A stretch of DNA of 64,000 nucleotides from the NCBI GenBank assembly GCA_037903355.1, contig JBAJFE010000009.1, forward strand, positions 992,001-1,056,000, read 5' to 3'. A program made the translations under genes and the position numbers. Positions within the stretch are counted from its first letter, which is position 1, and each line of letters opens with the position of its first letter. The notes beneath the pieces were generated by a model. It made no database searches. It was not told the DNA's origin and was given only the letters and a program-made list of their open reading frames with translations. The DNA is from Trichuris trichiura. Lineage: Eukaryota; Nematoda; Enoplea; Trichinellida; Trichuridae. Positions 1 to 12,699 of the stretch are shown one piece after another.

Positions 1-1992
1 GAAGAGCCGGTGCATTCCAGTATGGACGTCTCAACTGGACACATGATACTGGTAATTCTTGCTAATTTTACTTATATCATACAAGAAATAGTATTATTGT
101 GACGTTTAATTAAGTTTCGTTAGTAATATTAATAAACTCTTCGCGTAATGGTAATAAACAAAAACGTTGTGCTTAATCAACTGTTGCACGCTGCTTGATC
201 GCTGTGCTAAAGTGAGGATACAGCAATGCATGTTTTTCAAGAGCAGATTGCGTTTGTATCATATTTTCGTAGTGCGCGCCACTGAAATTTGCCCTCTGTT
301 CCTAAGAATAGTTGCTTCAGTCTTTTTCAAAAATGCATCATATTTGAGCATGCAAAAAATGCACTTTTCCTTTAGCGTAACACTACATCCATTTGTTATT
401 CCAGTCGTATCTGGAAGATCACTTAAAAACAAGCGAAAAATTAGAAAAGGAATGGAAAGCAATGGAAAATTACAAAGCAGATCAATGGTCAACCGAAGCT
501 GCTTCACTACCGGAAAATGATGGAAAAAATCGATCTACCGTTCTGCCATGTGAATATTGTATTCGTGCCTTTCAAACCTCATTGAATTAATTATTCCAGA
601 TGATCAATATCGTGTTACGTTGACGAAGTCTTCCAATCAGCACGGCAGCGATTACATCAACGCAAGTCCAATTGTAAGTCAAAACCGCATTTATAAACAT
701 ATTGAACAAAAAAGGCTGACTCAATAGATCATAAACTTGTAAAGTAGGCAGAATATAACCTCAAATTAAATTACATTTTTGGTAACGGGCTGTGACGAAG
801 CCACCATCGTAAAGCTTTCGATACGGTGATGATAATGTAATTAGTTTTAGTGTGACCACGACCCTCGCTACCCTGTTTATGTTGCCGCAGAGGGTCCCAG
901 CGCCTATACAGCTGCAGATTTTTGGCAAATGGTTTGGGAACAAGGCAGCTTAGTCATAGTCAACCTAACAAAGCTGATAGAGAACAATGAAGAAAAGTGC
1001 TTCCAATACTGGCCGGATAACCGATCTGAGGTCTATCACTCATTTGAGGTAAACTGTCTGTTGGAATTTTCATGCGCAAGAATTAGTTCCAAAACGTTTT
1101 TCACGAAGGTTCATCTTGTCTCAGAGCATATATGGTGTGAAGATTACCTAGTAAGATCTTTCTACTTGAAAAATCTCACCACGCAAGATACCCGCACTGT
1201 GACGCAATTTCACTACTTGTCGTGGCCAGAAGATGGCGTACCTCCGAACACAAAATCGCTGCTGGAATTTCGCAGGTGCAGTATGATTCTAGTTCTTGCA
1301 TGGTCTTTAGTCAGTTGAAATGGAATTCACGTGAATTGCGGCGCAAAATACGTTTTCAGCAAAACGGCCCAGAAGAAGCTGGAATACCCACGTTGCAACT
1401 GATAGCCCATCATTTTTGTGGGATGCAGTTAATTCTTTTGAAATTGCATAGTCACAAAAGTGATGGGCTAATGGCTGTCCAAAGGGTCAGATTGACAGCA
1501 ACAACAGAAACTCTGTGCTGTGAACAACGGTATCCTGCATGCTGTTGCTTATTTTTGCAGCTTACAAATTATTTCAAGCACCGCTTGTGTTATGCCAAGT
1601 GTATTTTGCTTTTAAGGAAAGTAAACAAGTCGTATCGCTCGCAGCAAAGCCCAATCATAATTCACTGCAGGTAACGAACAGTTGGGCTTACGCAAATTTT
1701 ATTCATACTTTCAAAATTTGCAGCGATGGAGCAGGAAGAACTGGAACGTATATTTTGATTGATATGGTCCTTAATAGAATAAACAAAGGTAGGCATGCTT
1801 GTAATTGATATTTTCGCATTTTCCATGCAATACTGTCGAGCAGGGGTGAAAGAGTTGGATATCGCAGCTAGCCTGGAACACTTGCGTGATCAGCGGATGT
1901 GTATGGTGCATTCCATAGAGCAATTTGAATTTGTGCTGTCATGCGTCGCCGACGAAGTTCAAGCAATAGTCAAAGCTATACCAAATCAGTAA
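1..1992 (+). CDS. ida-1: IA-2/phogrin-type receptor protein tyrosine phosphatase-like N, 3' part (pseudophosphatase)
   Basis: Exons 1-51, 405-549, 600-673, 851-1048, 1109-1275, 1617-1670, 1724-1788 and 1844-1992 join in phase to about 300 residues; the 5' part lies left of the window. The product is the cytoplasmic PTP-like domain of the dense-core-vesicle membrane protein IA-2/phogrin (IDA-1 in worms), which acts in neuropeptide secretion. Family marks seen: [47 protein letters not shown] and the ending [15 protein letters not shown]. The P-loop reads [10 protein letters not shown], with Asp where active phosphatases have Ala, and the WPD loop reads WPED; both are the family's inactivating changes. 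So it should be a scaffold rather than an enzyme. Introns are 50-341 nt. Identification is very secure; the extracellular and transmembrane parts cannot be judged. Confidence 0.93.
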
Positions 1993-2352
1993 AGCCGCTG
2001 AACTTGTTGCCACTCAGTAGAGATCAGCGAAGTGACGTCGTTTTGTCCTAATTATTCTTTCCTTTTTGAACGGATCCAATTGATCTCAAGTGTCACATTC
2101 CTTTACCAGTAAGATCGTGAAATTCTATAATCCTTGTGGCCCTTTGTGTCCTTGAATTTTTATTAGTCTTAAAAACTGAGCAGTCATTTGAAATGTTCAA
2201 TTGCCTATAGTAATTAGTCCCTCCTGAAATACTAATTTTCAATACTACGTAGATGATGGTCGCAAATCATTCTGCGTTGGACGGTCGGAGCCAATGAAAA
2301 GAATGCACTGCTGTCATGGCTGTTTATTTTTCTGAATTTCAAATAGCGATTT

Positions 2353-3168
2353 TCAAATTTTATGCATTGAAACTACGTCCACTGATTGTACTACGTCATC
2401 CTCGTTAGTTATCATGTCCTCCAAAAGATAAACATTTCTCTAAATTTCGTAATTAATCAGGAGAGACTAATTGAATTGGTACCTACGTACCTCACGGTTT
2501 ATGGTGCAGGCAATTTGCAATTTTTTAATTGTAAATGCAACGGGCAGAATTTTCGCTAAAAATTTTGTAATAGCAAATGATGAAAGAGAACGATAACGTT
2601 TTTCGTACCTTCATCCCAATGAAGCCCAGGAAGTCCCATTTGACGGACTCTGCTTTCCAATTCAGTCATGTTAGTGTTAGCCTCAGCTGGTTTAACGTCC
2701 AGTACCAGTTTATATTTCTGTGCATCTTTTTTTAAATTTTTTTTCTTACGATCAGCTTGCTTGGAAGTATACGTCTCGTTTTCAGTTCCATCGAAAACAG
2801 GTCTCTTTCGAGGAACACGCTTAAGCAAACAGCATTACAGTGGGATATATGTGTTACCCTCATGACTTTGCAGACCAACCAATTATTAAAGTAAGCGTAA
2901 AATTTCAGTTAAATTGTGATAGATAAAAAATATCAGAATCCATTAATAACTGGGAAATCTGTAGTTGCACAATATTCTAGGTATTGATGAGTATCTCATT
3001 AAAAAAGAATATGAATAATAAAGTATGCTCTCAGAAATTTAAGTTTTATTCTTAAACTTAAATAACTGATGCAGTTTAGTATTACGAACCCGAAACATGT
3101 TCCATACTCACTGAAAGCGAAAGCTGCACGGTGACAAATAAGAAGGCGAAGAGAAACAAGAATTTCAT
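2353..3168 (-). CDS. Divergent EF-1beta guanine-exchange-domain protein with predicted signal peptide
   Basis: Minus-strand exons 3112-3168, 2609-2819, 2491-2555 and 2353-2439 join in phase to 139 residues. The last three encode a recognisable EF-1beta C-terminal exchange domain: LVLDVKP, then LPVAFTIKKLQIACTI (family LVPVGYGIKKLQIQCVV), then VVQSVDVVSMHKI (family VQSVDIAAFNKI). The acidic PWDDETD stretch has become PAEANTN, and the GST-like N-terminal region is missing. Exon 1 encodes MKFLFLFAFLFVTVQLSLS, a textbook signal peptide ending at a good donor (gtgagt), and its phase fits exon 2. Linking exon 1 to the rest is inference across a 292-nt intron; another short 3' exon at about 2900-2960 could instead end a separate tiny gene. 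The last two introns sit where they do in the orthodox copy at 6.3-7.6 kb, so this is a tandem duplicate. No frame damage is seen. Confidence 0.62.
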
Positions 3169-3199
3169 CCTGACGATAGCACATTTTGGAGGTTGGAAT

Positions 3200-4180
3200 A
3201 CTAATATATAAGAACGTCCAGTTTACAAACTGTACGTGCGATAGTCACGAGCATTCGTCATGTTTATTTTGCTTACAGTTGTTCAATCTTCAGTTGAGCT
3301 TCACTGTAGCATCAAGACAGACGTTGCCAAAATAAAATCAATAAGAAATCTCCATTTTGAAAAGAGACATTGAGTTTATAATAACAAAACATACAACTGC
3401 CATAGCCTATCATCATTCCCTGCCCGCGCTTGTGTAAATTACTTCGATGAAGCATTACAGGCTTCAAAGAAACTTTTGCGCAGCCAATGCAGACGGCTAT
3501 ATAAATACTGGGCGCATAATGCGCCATGTTGAGAAAAGCATCTCACATTTCATCAAATCAGATTAAAGTCATCTTTTTAAAGCAGCTTTTACTCAGTTTC
3601 TGTAACAACGAACAAATGAATAAACAGCTGCCTACGATAACATCATCAAAAAAGGTGAGCTTTGTGGGCGATCAGTGGTTTTAGTTTCTAGCATCTGTGC
3701 GTACTAGTCATTCAGAAGTGTTTCACTGATGTTTTTTACGGATAAGCCACTAAAGCGTACAAAATGTTCTATTTGAGAACAATGCTAAGGTACTAAAAGC
3801 TTCTAAGGCGTCCTGTCACAGTCATGTGAGAAAAATTCAATAAAACTGTTTAGAGCTGTAGAAAAAAAGTTATTCATTCCATTTCAAAAGAGTTGATACT
3901 GTACGCAACATAAGCAAAGTACTGAACATTAAACTTGCCTCGACAACGTTCTCCTTCTTACGGACGAGTTATCAAGACATACTAAGCTGTTTTACTCCTA
4001 CCTAATCAACCTTATCCAATCAGCAGGACTCAAGGTAACTGTTTTGGATTTTAAGGCCCTTTTTGCCAAGAAGGTAATGGTCGTAAAATGGAAAGTCCAT
4101 TGACATCTGCACTTGGCGAAATTTCCATAAAAGACATAGAATGCTAGTTTTTTCAACCATTGACGAAGTTGGCGCTCGTC
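3200..4180. other. Intergenic stretch without a confident gene
   Basis: An AT-rich motif (tatata on the minus strand, near 3210) lies just upstream of the signal-peptide exon at 3168 and could be its core promoter. A possible + exon at 3616-3654 starts with ATG and ends at gtgagc, but I found no partner exon. Nothing else can be supported. Confidence 0.3.
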
Positions 4181-4735
4181 ATCCATTAAAACGCTATGAC
4201 GACATTTTCGCAGTCATGACTGGAATTAAAAAGGATGTTTTCGTAAACTTTCTCAACGTTATCTTGCTGAACAAAACACTTTTTACTCTTGAAGAAAAGT
4301 AGTGCTCCCATTTGTTGACAGTCTAATAACCTGCAGTCTGACCGGCTTAACTACTATCGCCTGTGGGAAATCTAAAAGCTCAAATAGGTTTCTTCATTTC
4401 TCTTTGCACATTCCGGGCTCGGTTAGGACAAATATAGTTAAAGGCATAATAGATAGAACGTTAGCTACTCATCAATCTGTCTTTGAAAAATTTTCGTACT
4501 TCAGAAAGACTCTTTCTGAAAATGGATATCCTGCGCGTTTGGCTAACTCTATCGCACGTACTTTTACGCCAAGACGCCTTACCACAAACGCCCAAGGAAT
4601 TTATTTCGCCTTTTCCTTTAATCCACTCGTCATTACTTCAAGAACATCGAGTATGGACGACTTTCGAACTCGGAGGTCTTAACCGCGGCTACTTGCTTAC
4701 GTCCACTCACGTCCTGCTCCTTCCTCTTTTCTGAT
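4180..4735 (+). mobile_element. Relic of a Penelope-like element reverse transcriptase (broken)
   Basis: Around 4187 the + strand encodes KRYDDIFAV, a decayed form of the RT catalytic motif (family RYVDDIFAI) with one codon lost. About 30 residues on, a stop and frameshift interrupt it near 4300. It resumes in another frame as LPFVDSLITCSLTGL, then SNRFLHFSLHIPGSV and LSENGYPARLA, which match the RT C-terminal part of Penelope-like elements (LPFLDVLVTR, then a conserved N-R-F-L-x-F-x-S-x-H-P block, then NGYP). The ORF ends at 4682. No endonuclease domain could be recognised downstream. It is dead: frameshifts, stops and a lost catalytic-motif codon. Element ends are not visible; debris may extend from about 3,990 to 5,630. 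Confidence 0.68.
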
Positions 4736-6335
4736 CCTAATATTTGTTCGTTGCATGGTCTATTATTCCCTCCTATCTTAATTCTTCTTGTTTTTTAACC
4801 AAGACCCGTTCGACGAAGACTAAAATAAATAATCCCCTTCCTCAGCGATGCAGGAACAGAAAGATACTTTGAAAACGCTACGAAATGTTATATGATTTCA
4901 ATTTCTTGCGGATTATTTTTAAATAATTTATTTAGTTGGCTTTCCGTCGTCCAGTAAGGAATGTTATTAACTTTAAGTGGAATACACGCCTATTTCAAAG
5001 AAAATGAAACCGTTTTAATGTGGGGAAAATTAAAATGCAACAACTGAGCTTTCGGCCCTTTATGCCGCAACTTCATGAATAAGATCAAGTCGCATAATGA
5101 GACAGTACAGTTTCTAAATTCTAAACGAAGAGAAGTTTTAAGTTTGACCAAGGAAATTTCAGTGAACTTCTTAATTCCTCTGCTAGGGAAGATTACTATT
5201 CCAAGATATCCTGACTTCATCCTTGTACTTCATCAAAACTTATTCTTCAGTCATTACGATTTATTAAGGCACAATCAATACAGAACCTCTACATTTTGTT
5301 AAAGTCGAACAAGCATCACGGGTTAAAGGCAATCGAAAAGGCAGTCAAGTAACGGTGACTGAGAAAAGTGACCATATGGTGCAAACTTCTTTTGAAAGCC
5401 CACTCCTGTTACTATTTAGAAGCAGCTTGTATTTTATAACCAGAACTGCTCGTCTAATACATTATGCAAACTTACAAGGAAGGATATTATTGCCAGACCG
5501 TAAGGTTTATGGCAACATTCTAACTTCGTACAGATTGAAAATGGTGTTGCCTGGAATTATAGACAAAAAAATTGAACAGCTACCAAGAGATCTAACACCT
5601 AAATATCGACTAACAAACAAGACGTCATAAACTGCCTTTACGTTACAAGCAATAGACTTTTAAAAAGTACGTTTAATTTATGAAAGGGATCCTGTTAAGA
5701 CTTCGTTAAAAATTCCAGTTTTTAAAAACGTTTTTACAGGACCCCCCTTAGTAAATAAAACTTATATTTTATGATAAGAAATTATCATTACAAACAGCGT
5801 GAAACAACCGGGACAGCGCAGAAAGTTTTCAGAATGCAGTTACACGTAAGGAAAGCTTTGCTATGTACACTAAAACTGAACGTTTTCTACAAGCTAAACT
5901 TCCATACCAACATACCTCTGCTTCATGCTTTGCGAAATCATATTTATCAGTAAATGAAGTTAAAAATCGCAGAATTATTCAGCTTTTCATTTTCCCGCTT
6001 CCTGGCTCTAGGAAACCTCGACTGGCACTTTACGATCATATTTAATAAGGACCTTGAAGACTTGGTAACTGGCTAGATATACAAGCTTATGGGCACAGTA
6101 GTAAAAAGAGAAAAAATCATTTTATCTACATATTGACTTTGGACCTTCACGTATGTCAAAACTGCGTAAAATACCAATTATTTTTATGGGTCAGCATCGT
6201 TACATTTTTTGTTGTGAGCTCCCCTATTCAAGCTAATGTATATTTAAAAGTGCATTCAACTCCTTCGCATAGTTAAGAAGCAAAAAAAACCATCTCAGGG
6301 CATATTTAATTGCTTTAATGCGAGAACACTCTCGT
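4736..6335. other. Intergenic stretch, probable degraded transposon debris
   Basis: Short open frames at 5075-5302 and 5355-5630 show no family I know and are probably leftovers of the retroelement or chance. No RNA gene or clean repeat is seen. Confidence 0.3.
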
Positions 6336-7574
6336 TCAGATTTTGTTAAAGGCAACAATGTCGACTGATTGTACCAAGTCTTCAATCGCAGTTATTTTAT
6401 CTTCCAGGAAGTCTGTCCCGACCTAAAAAAATTAGTGATATTTGGATGTAATACACGATATATCACCTTGTCATCTTCCACAACGCAAGATATTTGTACT
6501 TTCTTTATGCCGTAAGCGACAGGGATAACTTTGGCTAAACGTAAATTATGAAAAATCAAAAAACTGTTTATGGAGAACATACATGCTCCCCAGAGCAAAC
6601 CATCGGTGCTGATTGCTCTTATTTGACGCTCCATCTCCGCCAGGTCAGTTTCGTCATCCCAAGGTTTGATATCCAAAATTATGTTAGATTTTGCAACTTC
6701 CGCAGGCTCTGAAAAATCATCAATTAGCGGATAGGTATGCAGGCTGTCGACCAATACTATTCGCCTTCTTCATTTCGTACGCCTTTAAGCGCTCCTGTTT
6801 AATGCGTTCCTTTTCTTCGTCCATCTCCTTAAGGCGAAAGGTCATCCGTCAACCACAAATCAGTCTTAAGCTTACCTCTTCGCTAGAATCTCCAAACAAA
6901 TCAATGTCCTCGTCATCAGGGGCTGCTTTAGCATCTGTCCTTTCACCAACCGTGCATTTCTCCCACCTAAAAGTTCCTATTTTTGACAATGCTCAAGAAG
7001 GGAACTTTTTTAGTTCACTAAACTTTCGCTGGCAAGTCTTACCATCATAAGGAAGTAAGCAGATGCTCAACAAAGCCACTCGGAGCGACGTATTATAGGA
7101 AAGTTACGTCAGCTCCATCTTTTAAAGCATTACTAACTTGCTAGAAATAAAGAAAAAAATTGTTCATCATGCAAGCCCTTTATGACCTTTTGACCATTGA
7201 TACAGTATCATTTAATTGGAACGCAAGACAGCATTTAGCCCCTAAAATAAGAACTAAGCAAAAAAAAATCAACAAAGCTGCTAGAGGAAGCATATACATA
7301 AGTTCTTACGCCGCCTTTTCTTCTTCTGTAAAACTTTCCATGTGACGGTACCATCGTTGCAAATGCGGATATGCATTGCTCGGAGCTGATATTTGGTGAA
7401 AAAAATCAGCGTCAACAGAGGTTGGGCAATATCTAACATGAATCAACGCCTTCGCTGAAACAGAATTTAGCGAGCAAAACTGGATACTCACCCATTAATA
7501 TAGCTTTGACTTTCCAATGTCTTGTTAACTTCGCTTAATCCAGCCGCGGTATTCAAATCCTTTAACTGAACCAT
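6336..7574 (-). CDS. EEF1B2: Elongation factor 1-beta (eEF1B beta, guanine nucleotide exchange subunit)
   Basis: Exons 7492-7574, 7310-7432, 6876-6966, 6752-6827, 6583-6708, 6467-6534 and 6336-6422 (minus) join in phase to 217 residues, the usual family length. It recharges eEF1A with GTP during translation elongation in the cytosol. Order: GST-C-like N-terminus ([17 protein letters not shown]... through [14 protein letters not shown]), acidic hinge ([14 protein letters not shown], then [18 protein letters not shown]), and exchange domain with [36 protein letters not shown] and the C-terminal [12 protein letters not shown], including the penultimate Lys that enters the eEF1A Mg site. The start is the only ATG giving the family N-terminus. 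The second intron is the largest (343 nt); the others are 44-160 nt. Very secure. Confidence 0.95.
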
Positions 7575-10500
7575 CGCGTTCAACTGAAATGATTCTTTTC
7601 ACAACGACTGCTCTCTGCTTATTTGTTTAAACGGAAAATTTAAACTTTGCTTGGCCTACTTCTCGCCAAGCCGCCTTCAGAACAACTTCACGGAGACAAG
7701 TTCGTTCGAAGGCATAAGCGGTGAAATGAGAAAAGCAAATAGCAAACCTACCATAAATCGCAAGTGTCCACGTACACGAAAAGTGAAAAAAAGGAAACAT
7801 AATCAAGCAGCACAGAGTACACTGAATTGACTAGTTTAACAGTTTCTTAAACTTTAAAATTTTTTTTGGAGGAAAGGACGTTAAATCAGAGACTTATTTT
7901 GGGTGAAGCTTTCAGGGTACACCTACACCTGTCGTGAGATGGGACGATGGGACTAGGCGAGTCACGGAAAGACTCAACCGCAATGCATTTTTAGTTAAGC
8001 ATTCTTTTTCACACAAAAGTTAGTAAATTACAACGCAAACCTATCAGATATAATTTTCCAATCAGATCGTATTTGTCCTTTTACCACAGGGAAGAAAACA
8101 GCTTACGTAATACGGACTAAATCATACTATATGCTCAGGTATGATGATGAAAAGTGGCGTATCGCCTAACGTATGACGTCTTCTCATAGTGCCACATTTA
8201 TGCGTTAAAAAAACTCAAAATTGACCTCCCATTTGCAATAGCATGATTAATTTTTTAAAAAGCATAAAGCGCAAATAATTTTGGTTTTTAAACGTTCGTT
8301 TTACTTTCTTAACCTTATGATTGAAGTACAGAGTGGAAATCATAATTATTAGTAAATCCGTACGTTCACTACGCGTAAATATGCTTTCTATTTCTCATTA
8401 GAACATTACTGACAAATTTAAAGAGCTTTAAGCAATCGCCTGAGTAACCTACGAATTGACTCGCCAGGACCTTCGTCGCCTTTTCAAAACTAAGATTACG
8501 CGTTCTTATTTTTCGGTTGTTATTATAAATTCTTTAGACATATTTCTACATTTCAGTTTGGTTTGAACATGTTTTCCTTGGTTAGCACAGCTTGAATCTG
8601 TGCAACGCAAGAGTTTCGGTCTATCCGCGATGTCTGAAGGTCCATTAGTTACGGCTGACATCATTTTCTGTTCGTTACAGCAGTTTTCGATTTCTCCGGA
8701 ACGTTTCGTTTCCAAAATCTCCAGGTTTCATGTATAAAAGTAATACTCCTCAATCGACAATAAGCTTTCCCTCGCTCGGGCAAACGCTTTCAAACTTCTG
8801 TTTAAGTGTGTCATTTGCCGTAAACGGTTTTCGCAGGACCAACCTGAATTGCCATGTGTAGCACCGCGGATGACATGTCTCTACATAATCTAAATGATTC
8901 TCAGGTAGACCGTGAAGTCGCCTCAGAAACTGAAACAATAAAATAAACAGGCTTAGTGGAATGGAATCAATGGCTTCATGCATTCTTCAAAGTCTCTGTA
9001 ATGGCGCTTAATTGAAGTTAATAATGGATGGTCACAAACAAATGGCACGTAATTTAACGTCTTTATTGACAGCATACTGAAAGCGATGACTGCGCTCTTT
9101 TGTCTGCTGAAATATTGGCTTCTTCTAAGAATGGTGCACGATTAACGCAAACTACTCATAGCTTGAATGCGGGTTTGCTTTTACAACCTAAAATTGCTTA
9201 ATGCCGTGAAGCAGTGATAAAAGAAATTTCACTTTTTGAAAAACCGGCGGTTAGAAAGCACACAGAAAGACTTCGCTTTGTTATTTATCTCTTTACTCTA
9301 CTCGCGTGTACTGGGGGCTAGCAACCGCCTATTGACTGTTTTTAAAATGAGCACTAACGACTTAGGCATATAAGCAAGCCTTAAATCATAATTGTTTACA
9401 TGAGCGATAAAGCTCAAACTTGTCTGCTCAGCAAACTAATAAAAAGCCGTTTATAAAGGAGCTCAGTTGGAATTTATATAATTAATTTAACCGCCGAAAA
9501 CGGGTCGTGAACAGACCCGAAAGCTACGGATTGACATTAAAAGTTTTCAGACATTTTTCAACGGGACAGGTTCCGTACGAAGAAGCTACGTTTTCAAATT
9601 TGCATACTATACAAAAGAGCATAATAAATTATTACTGACCATAGGCTATTTGCACCAGGTCTCTCTTCATTGACATAATACGAATTGAAAAAGTGATTTC
9701 CTACTGAAGGAATCTTTTAGTCACTTTCAAAGTAAAAAATAGATTATGCATAGAAAATCTAAGGAATACATCAGAATAAAGCAATGGATGTTTTCGTTTC
9801 TTTCTTTTTTGAAGTACTGCCTTTTCAACCAAAGTCGGATTTGCATGATAAAGGACTGTTTGACCAATCTCAGCATTTGGAATGCGGGAGATATTCTTTG
9901 GTCTTGACTCAGATCGAAGGATTATTACAGACGGTAATGAGCTATGGAATGACGCAGTTTTAAGCAGTCAACTATTTCTACCCCAATGCAGAAGCGCAGT
10001 CACGTCAAAGTTAAGCCATAAGGATCGTACCACAATGTCGTTACTGCAGAATGCTACAGAAGCGTCAAGCATGTACCAGGGCAGAAATTCAACGGTGTTT
10101 ACGTATATGATACAGCGAGGTTGCATAAAAAACATCCAAGAGAGTAAACTGACGTCTTTTCTTACTTTATGACTACGCCTCAGCGTCACCCTATTCCAAA
10201 TGCACATTTTGTCGTAGCGCGAAAGTTCAAGTAATTAATGGCAGCTAAAATAAGTGCATACCATTAAACTGATGTATTTACCTGAGCAGTCGTAAGATGC
10301 GTTGAGCTGTCTAGCAGCTATGTAAAACTTAGCGAACCATAAAGCGTTGTTTTCAAGCATGCACAGCTTATTGACTTCGTTGAAGCGTTGCAACTATTCA
10401 ACTTGAGGCAGCCTGAAGTAAAACAAGGTAATGAAAGCAAGCAAATTCCACAGAAAAGGTACCCTCTTATTGCTCAGCAGCAAAGTGATTCTTTCAACAA

Positions 10501-12699
10501 GGTACATTTGAAAATATAAGAAAATATTTTCTTTGCTTTAATAAGCTTCCTTCAGCTCACGCAGGGTGGTTAGAATTACCCTTTGAATTCATGCATTGAA
10601 ATGAAAGTGTGCCATCTGACAGCAAGTAAAAAAGCTTCAACGTGTAGCCATGTAACCACGCACTTTTACAAGCGTCGATCAGTCTTGGCGATTACCATTT
10701 TGCTCCTGGCGGCAGCTAGAAGATAATGTTCTCTTCGTATGCACATTAGCGCAACTGGAGATTAAAAACCTGCGGTACAGCTTTTCAAGCCAACGTGTGT
10801 AGACAAGTAATGTTGGGACAAATTCGAACAATCGCATTAAGCTACGCGCTGGCTAGCTAGTTGATTGCGGAGAAGATTAAAAATGACTACTTTCATTCGT
10901 TAGATAATGTCATTCTAATTTACGCTTTATGACTGCGAATCCCAGATGCGCTATGGAGAAACATACCAACGAAGCTGATCATGTGCTGCTGCTTTTCTCC
11001 GAGGAGAATGATAAAAAAACGCGTTAAGGAAAGTGCGACGATGCGTTCGAAAAAAGGTGTTGACAATCAGCCCTGTTTCTTCTTGATTTGTTTTGACAAT
11101 CATCCATCAGCTGTACAAAGCCTCAAGACTGCAAGGAAAGCTCACACTTTGACATTCTGGCAAAATCTTAAAATGCCTGTTACGAATCCTGAAGCTTTTT
11201 TCACGCATTTAAATGCTGCCTTTCCTCAGGCATTCCCCTTTCTGTAATCTATGCATTTATAAAACTAGCAGCAGACCTTCCAAATATGTACTCCTTCGCA
11301 GAATGACTGCTTTAGTTTTTATGACTGAAGTTTGCCGCCACCTCATTTGATTGGAAGTTCTACACGGCCAGTGGTGTACGCCTTTGACGTTGGCTTTCAG
11401 CCAAAATCCTCTTCAAGCTTTCATTGAGTAAAGTGTCGTCAGCTTCGCCTACCTAACTGTGATTTAGGCCATAACTTGGCTTCACATACTTTATGTTGAA
11501 GGTGTGACTCTTGATGGTATTTATTCAGAGTAGATGACTATTTTGAATGCAAATGCGATTTATGAAATGCTAGAAAAAGGAATAGTGCTGGAGGCCATTG
11601 AAATTGAATCGGCTAGTTCAACGAAAGAATAGTAGCTTAGCTTTCTGATTTGTTTACGCTCTTATTTCTTCCTTGGATTAATGAAATCATTCGTACTTCG
11701 CTTAAACACAAAGCGTAACCCATTAAAAAGACCTAAATATCCAATTAAGGTGCGTGCGACATACAAAACAAATAGAATGGAGGCACTGACGTTGTGCACT
11801 TCAAGTTTGCAAATCGTTCAGCTGCGTGAATACAAAGGAATTTTAAAAAACATTTTACAATGGAAAACCATACAAAAGCTTTTCTAAGCTAGCTGAAGCC
11901 TTTCTGTTTCTTAATACATATTTTATCTCAGCGTTTAAGAGCCACAGAATGGTAACAATCGATACCGAGTGCACGCGATTGCCGTTACACTCATAAAAAT
12001 CTATCTCTTGGTTCATTGACTCTTAAATAAGCTTTCATAAGCAATTTATCAGACGATGCAATGATATGCTCAGCGAAACATTGCTCAGCGTAGCGAGCAG
12101 AAGAAAAAACTTTACTATGCGAAAAATTCCATACTTCTCTAGAATGCATTGAAGGCAGCATGCACAGCCTAGTTTTGCTGACACGAAGTTGGACAGAGCA
12201 AAGTAGACTGTCGTAAAAGTTTTCCTTGGCCAACAATAGATTTGCTTATCCCGTCTATAAACGACCATCGTATTTCGTCTATTATCAAAGAAAGCATTGG
12301 AATTCCAAACATCCCCGCGGATTTACAGCCAAACCGGAAGTCATTCCTTGTTGAGAAACCAGAGAAAAGGCTTCATTGACGAAATTCCAAGTTAAGTGCT
12401 CGCGCATTGATGTTCTTCACCGTTTCCCTTGGCACGCGCGGCCATCAATCAATTAAACGCGCTTGAAGAGATTCCTGATGGCTTGCAGTATTGGTTTTTT
12501 TGAATGAATCAATCGAAGTCCACCGCCAGCCGGGTCAATTCAAAATTTTTTGAATGTACTTAAATACCCAAATTTCGAAGCATTTTCGCCTTGAATGGAG
12601 GCACTTGCTGCGCAATGCAAAATATCAGTTCCGCTTTTTCCTCCCAGCGAGCTTAGTTAGCATTCAATGCAATAATAAAGTATAGGACATTTTCGTTCG
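7575..12699. other. Gene-poor stretch, no confident coding exon
   Basis: AT-rich, with many short chance frames. A Cys-containing minus-strand frame at 8506-8715 and an exon-like frame near 8866-8960 (after a tttcag acceptor on the minus strand) might belong to a small secreted gene, but no start, phase or homology could be established. A foldback-type repeat fragment lies at about 9488-9600. No tRNA or other RNA gene was recognised. Confidence 0.35.
9488..9600 (+). repeat. Fragment of a dispersed foldback element
   Basis: It contains an aaaacgggtcg block followed by cccgaaagct and then tttttcaacgggaca with a ttccgta end, the same ordered blocks seen in the right arm of the palindrome at 22271-22524. 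Here only about one arm is present and the match is partial. Confidence 0.5.

Noticed and set aside
3616..3654. Possible first exon on the + strand (ATG, 13 codons, then gtgagc)
   Set aside because: No downstream exon in phase with any recognisable domain; thirteen codons before a donor-like site occur by chance.
7033..7130. Extra EF-1beta exon reading SNALKDGAD after a good acceptor
   Set aside because: It looked like the family's linker, but its phase fits neither neighbour, while direct splicing from 7310 to 6966 keeps phase and gives the expected KAAW linker.
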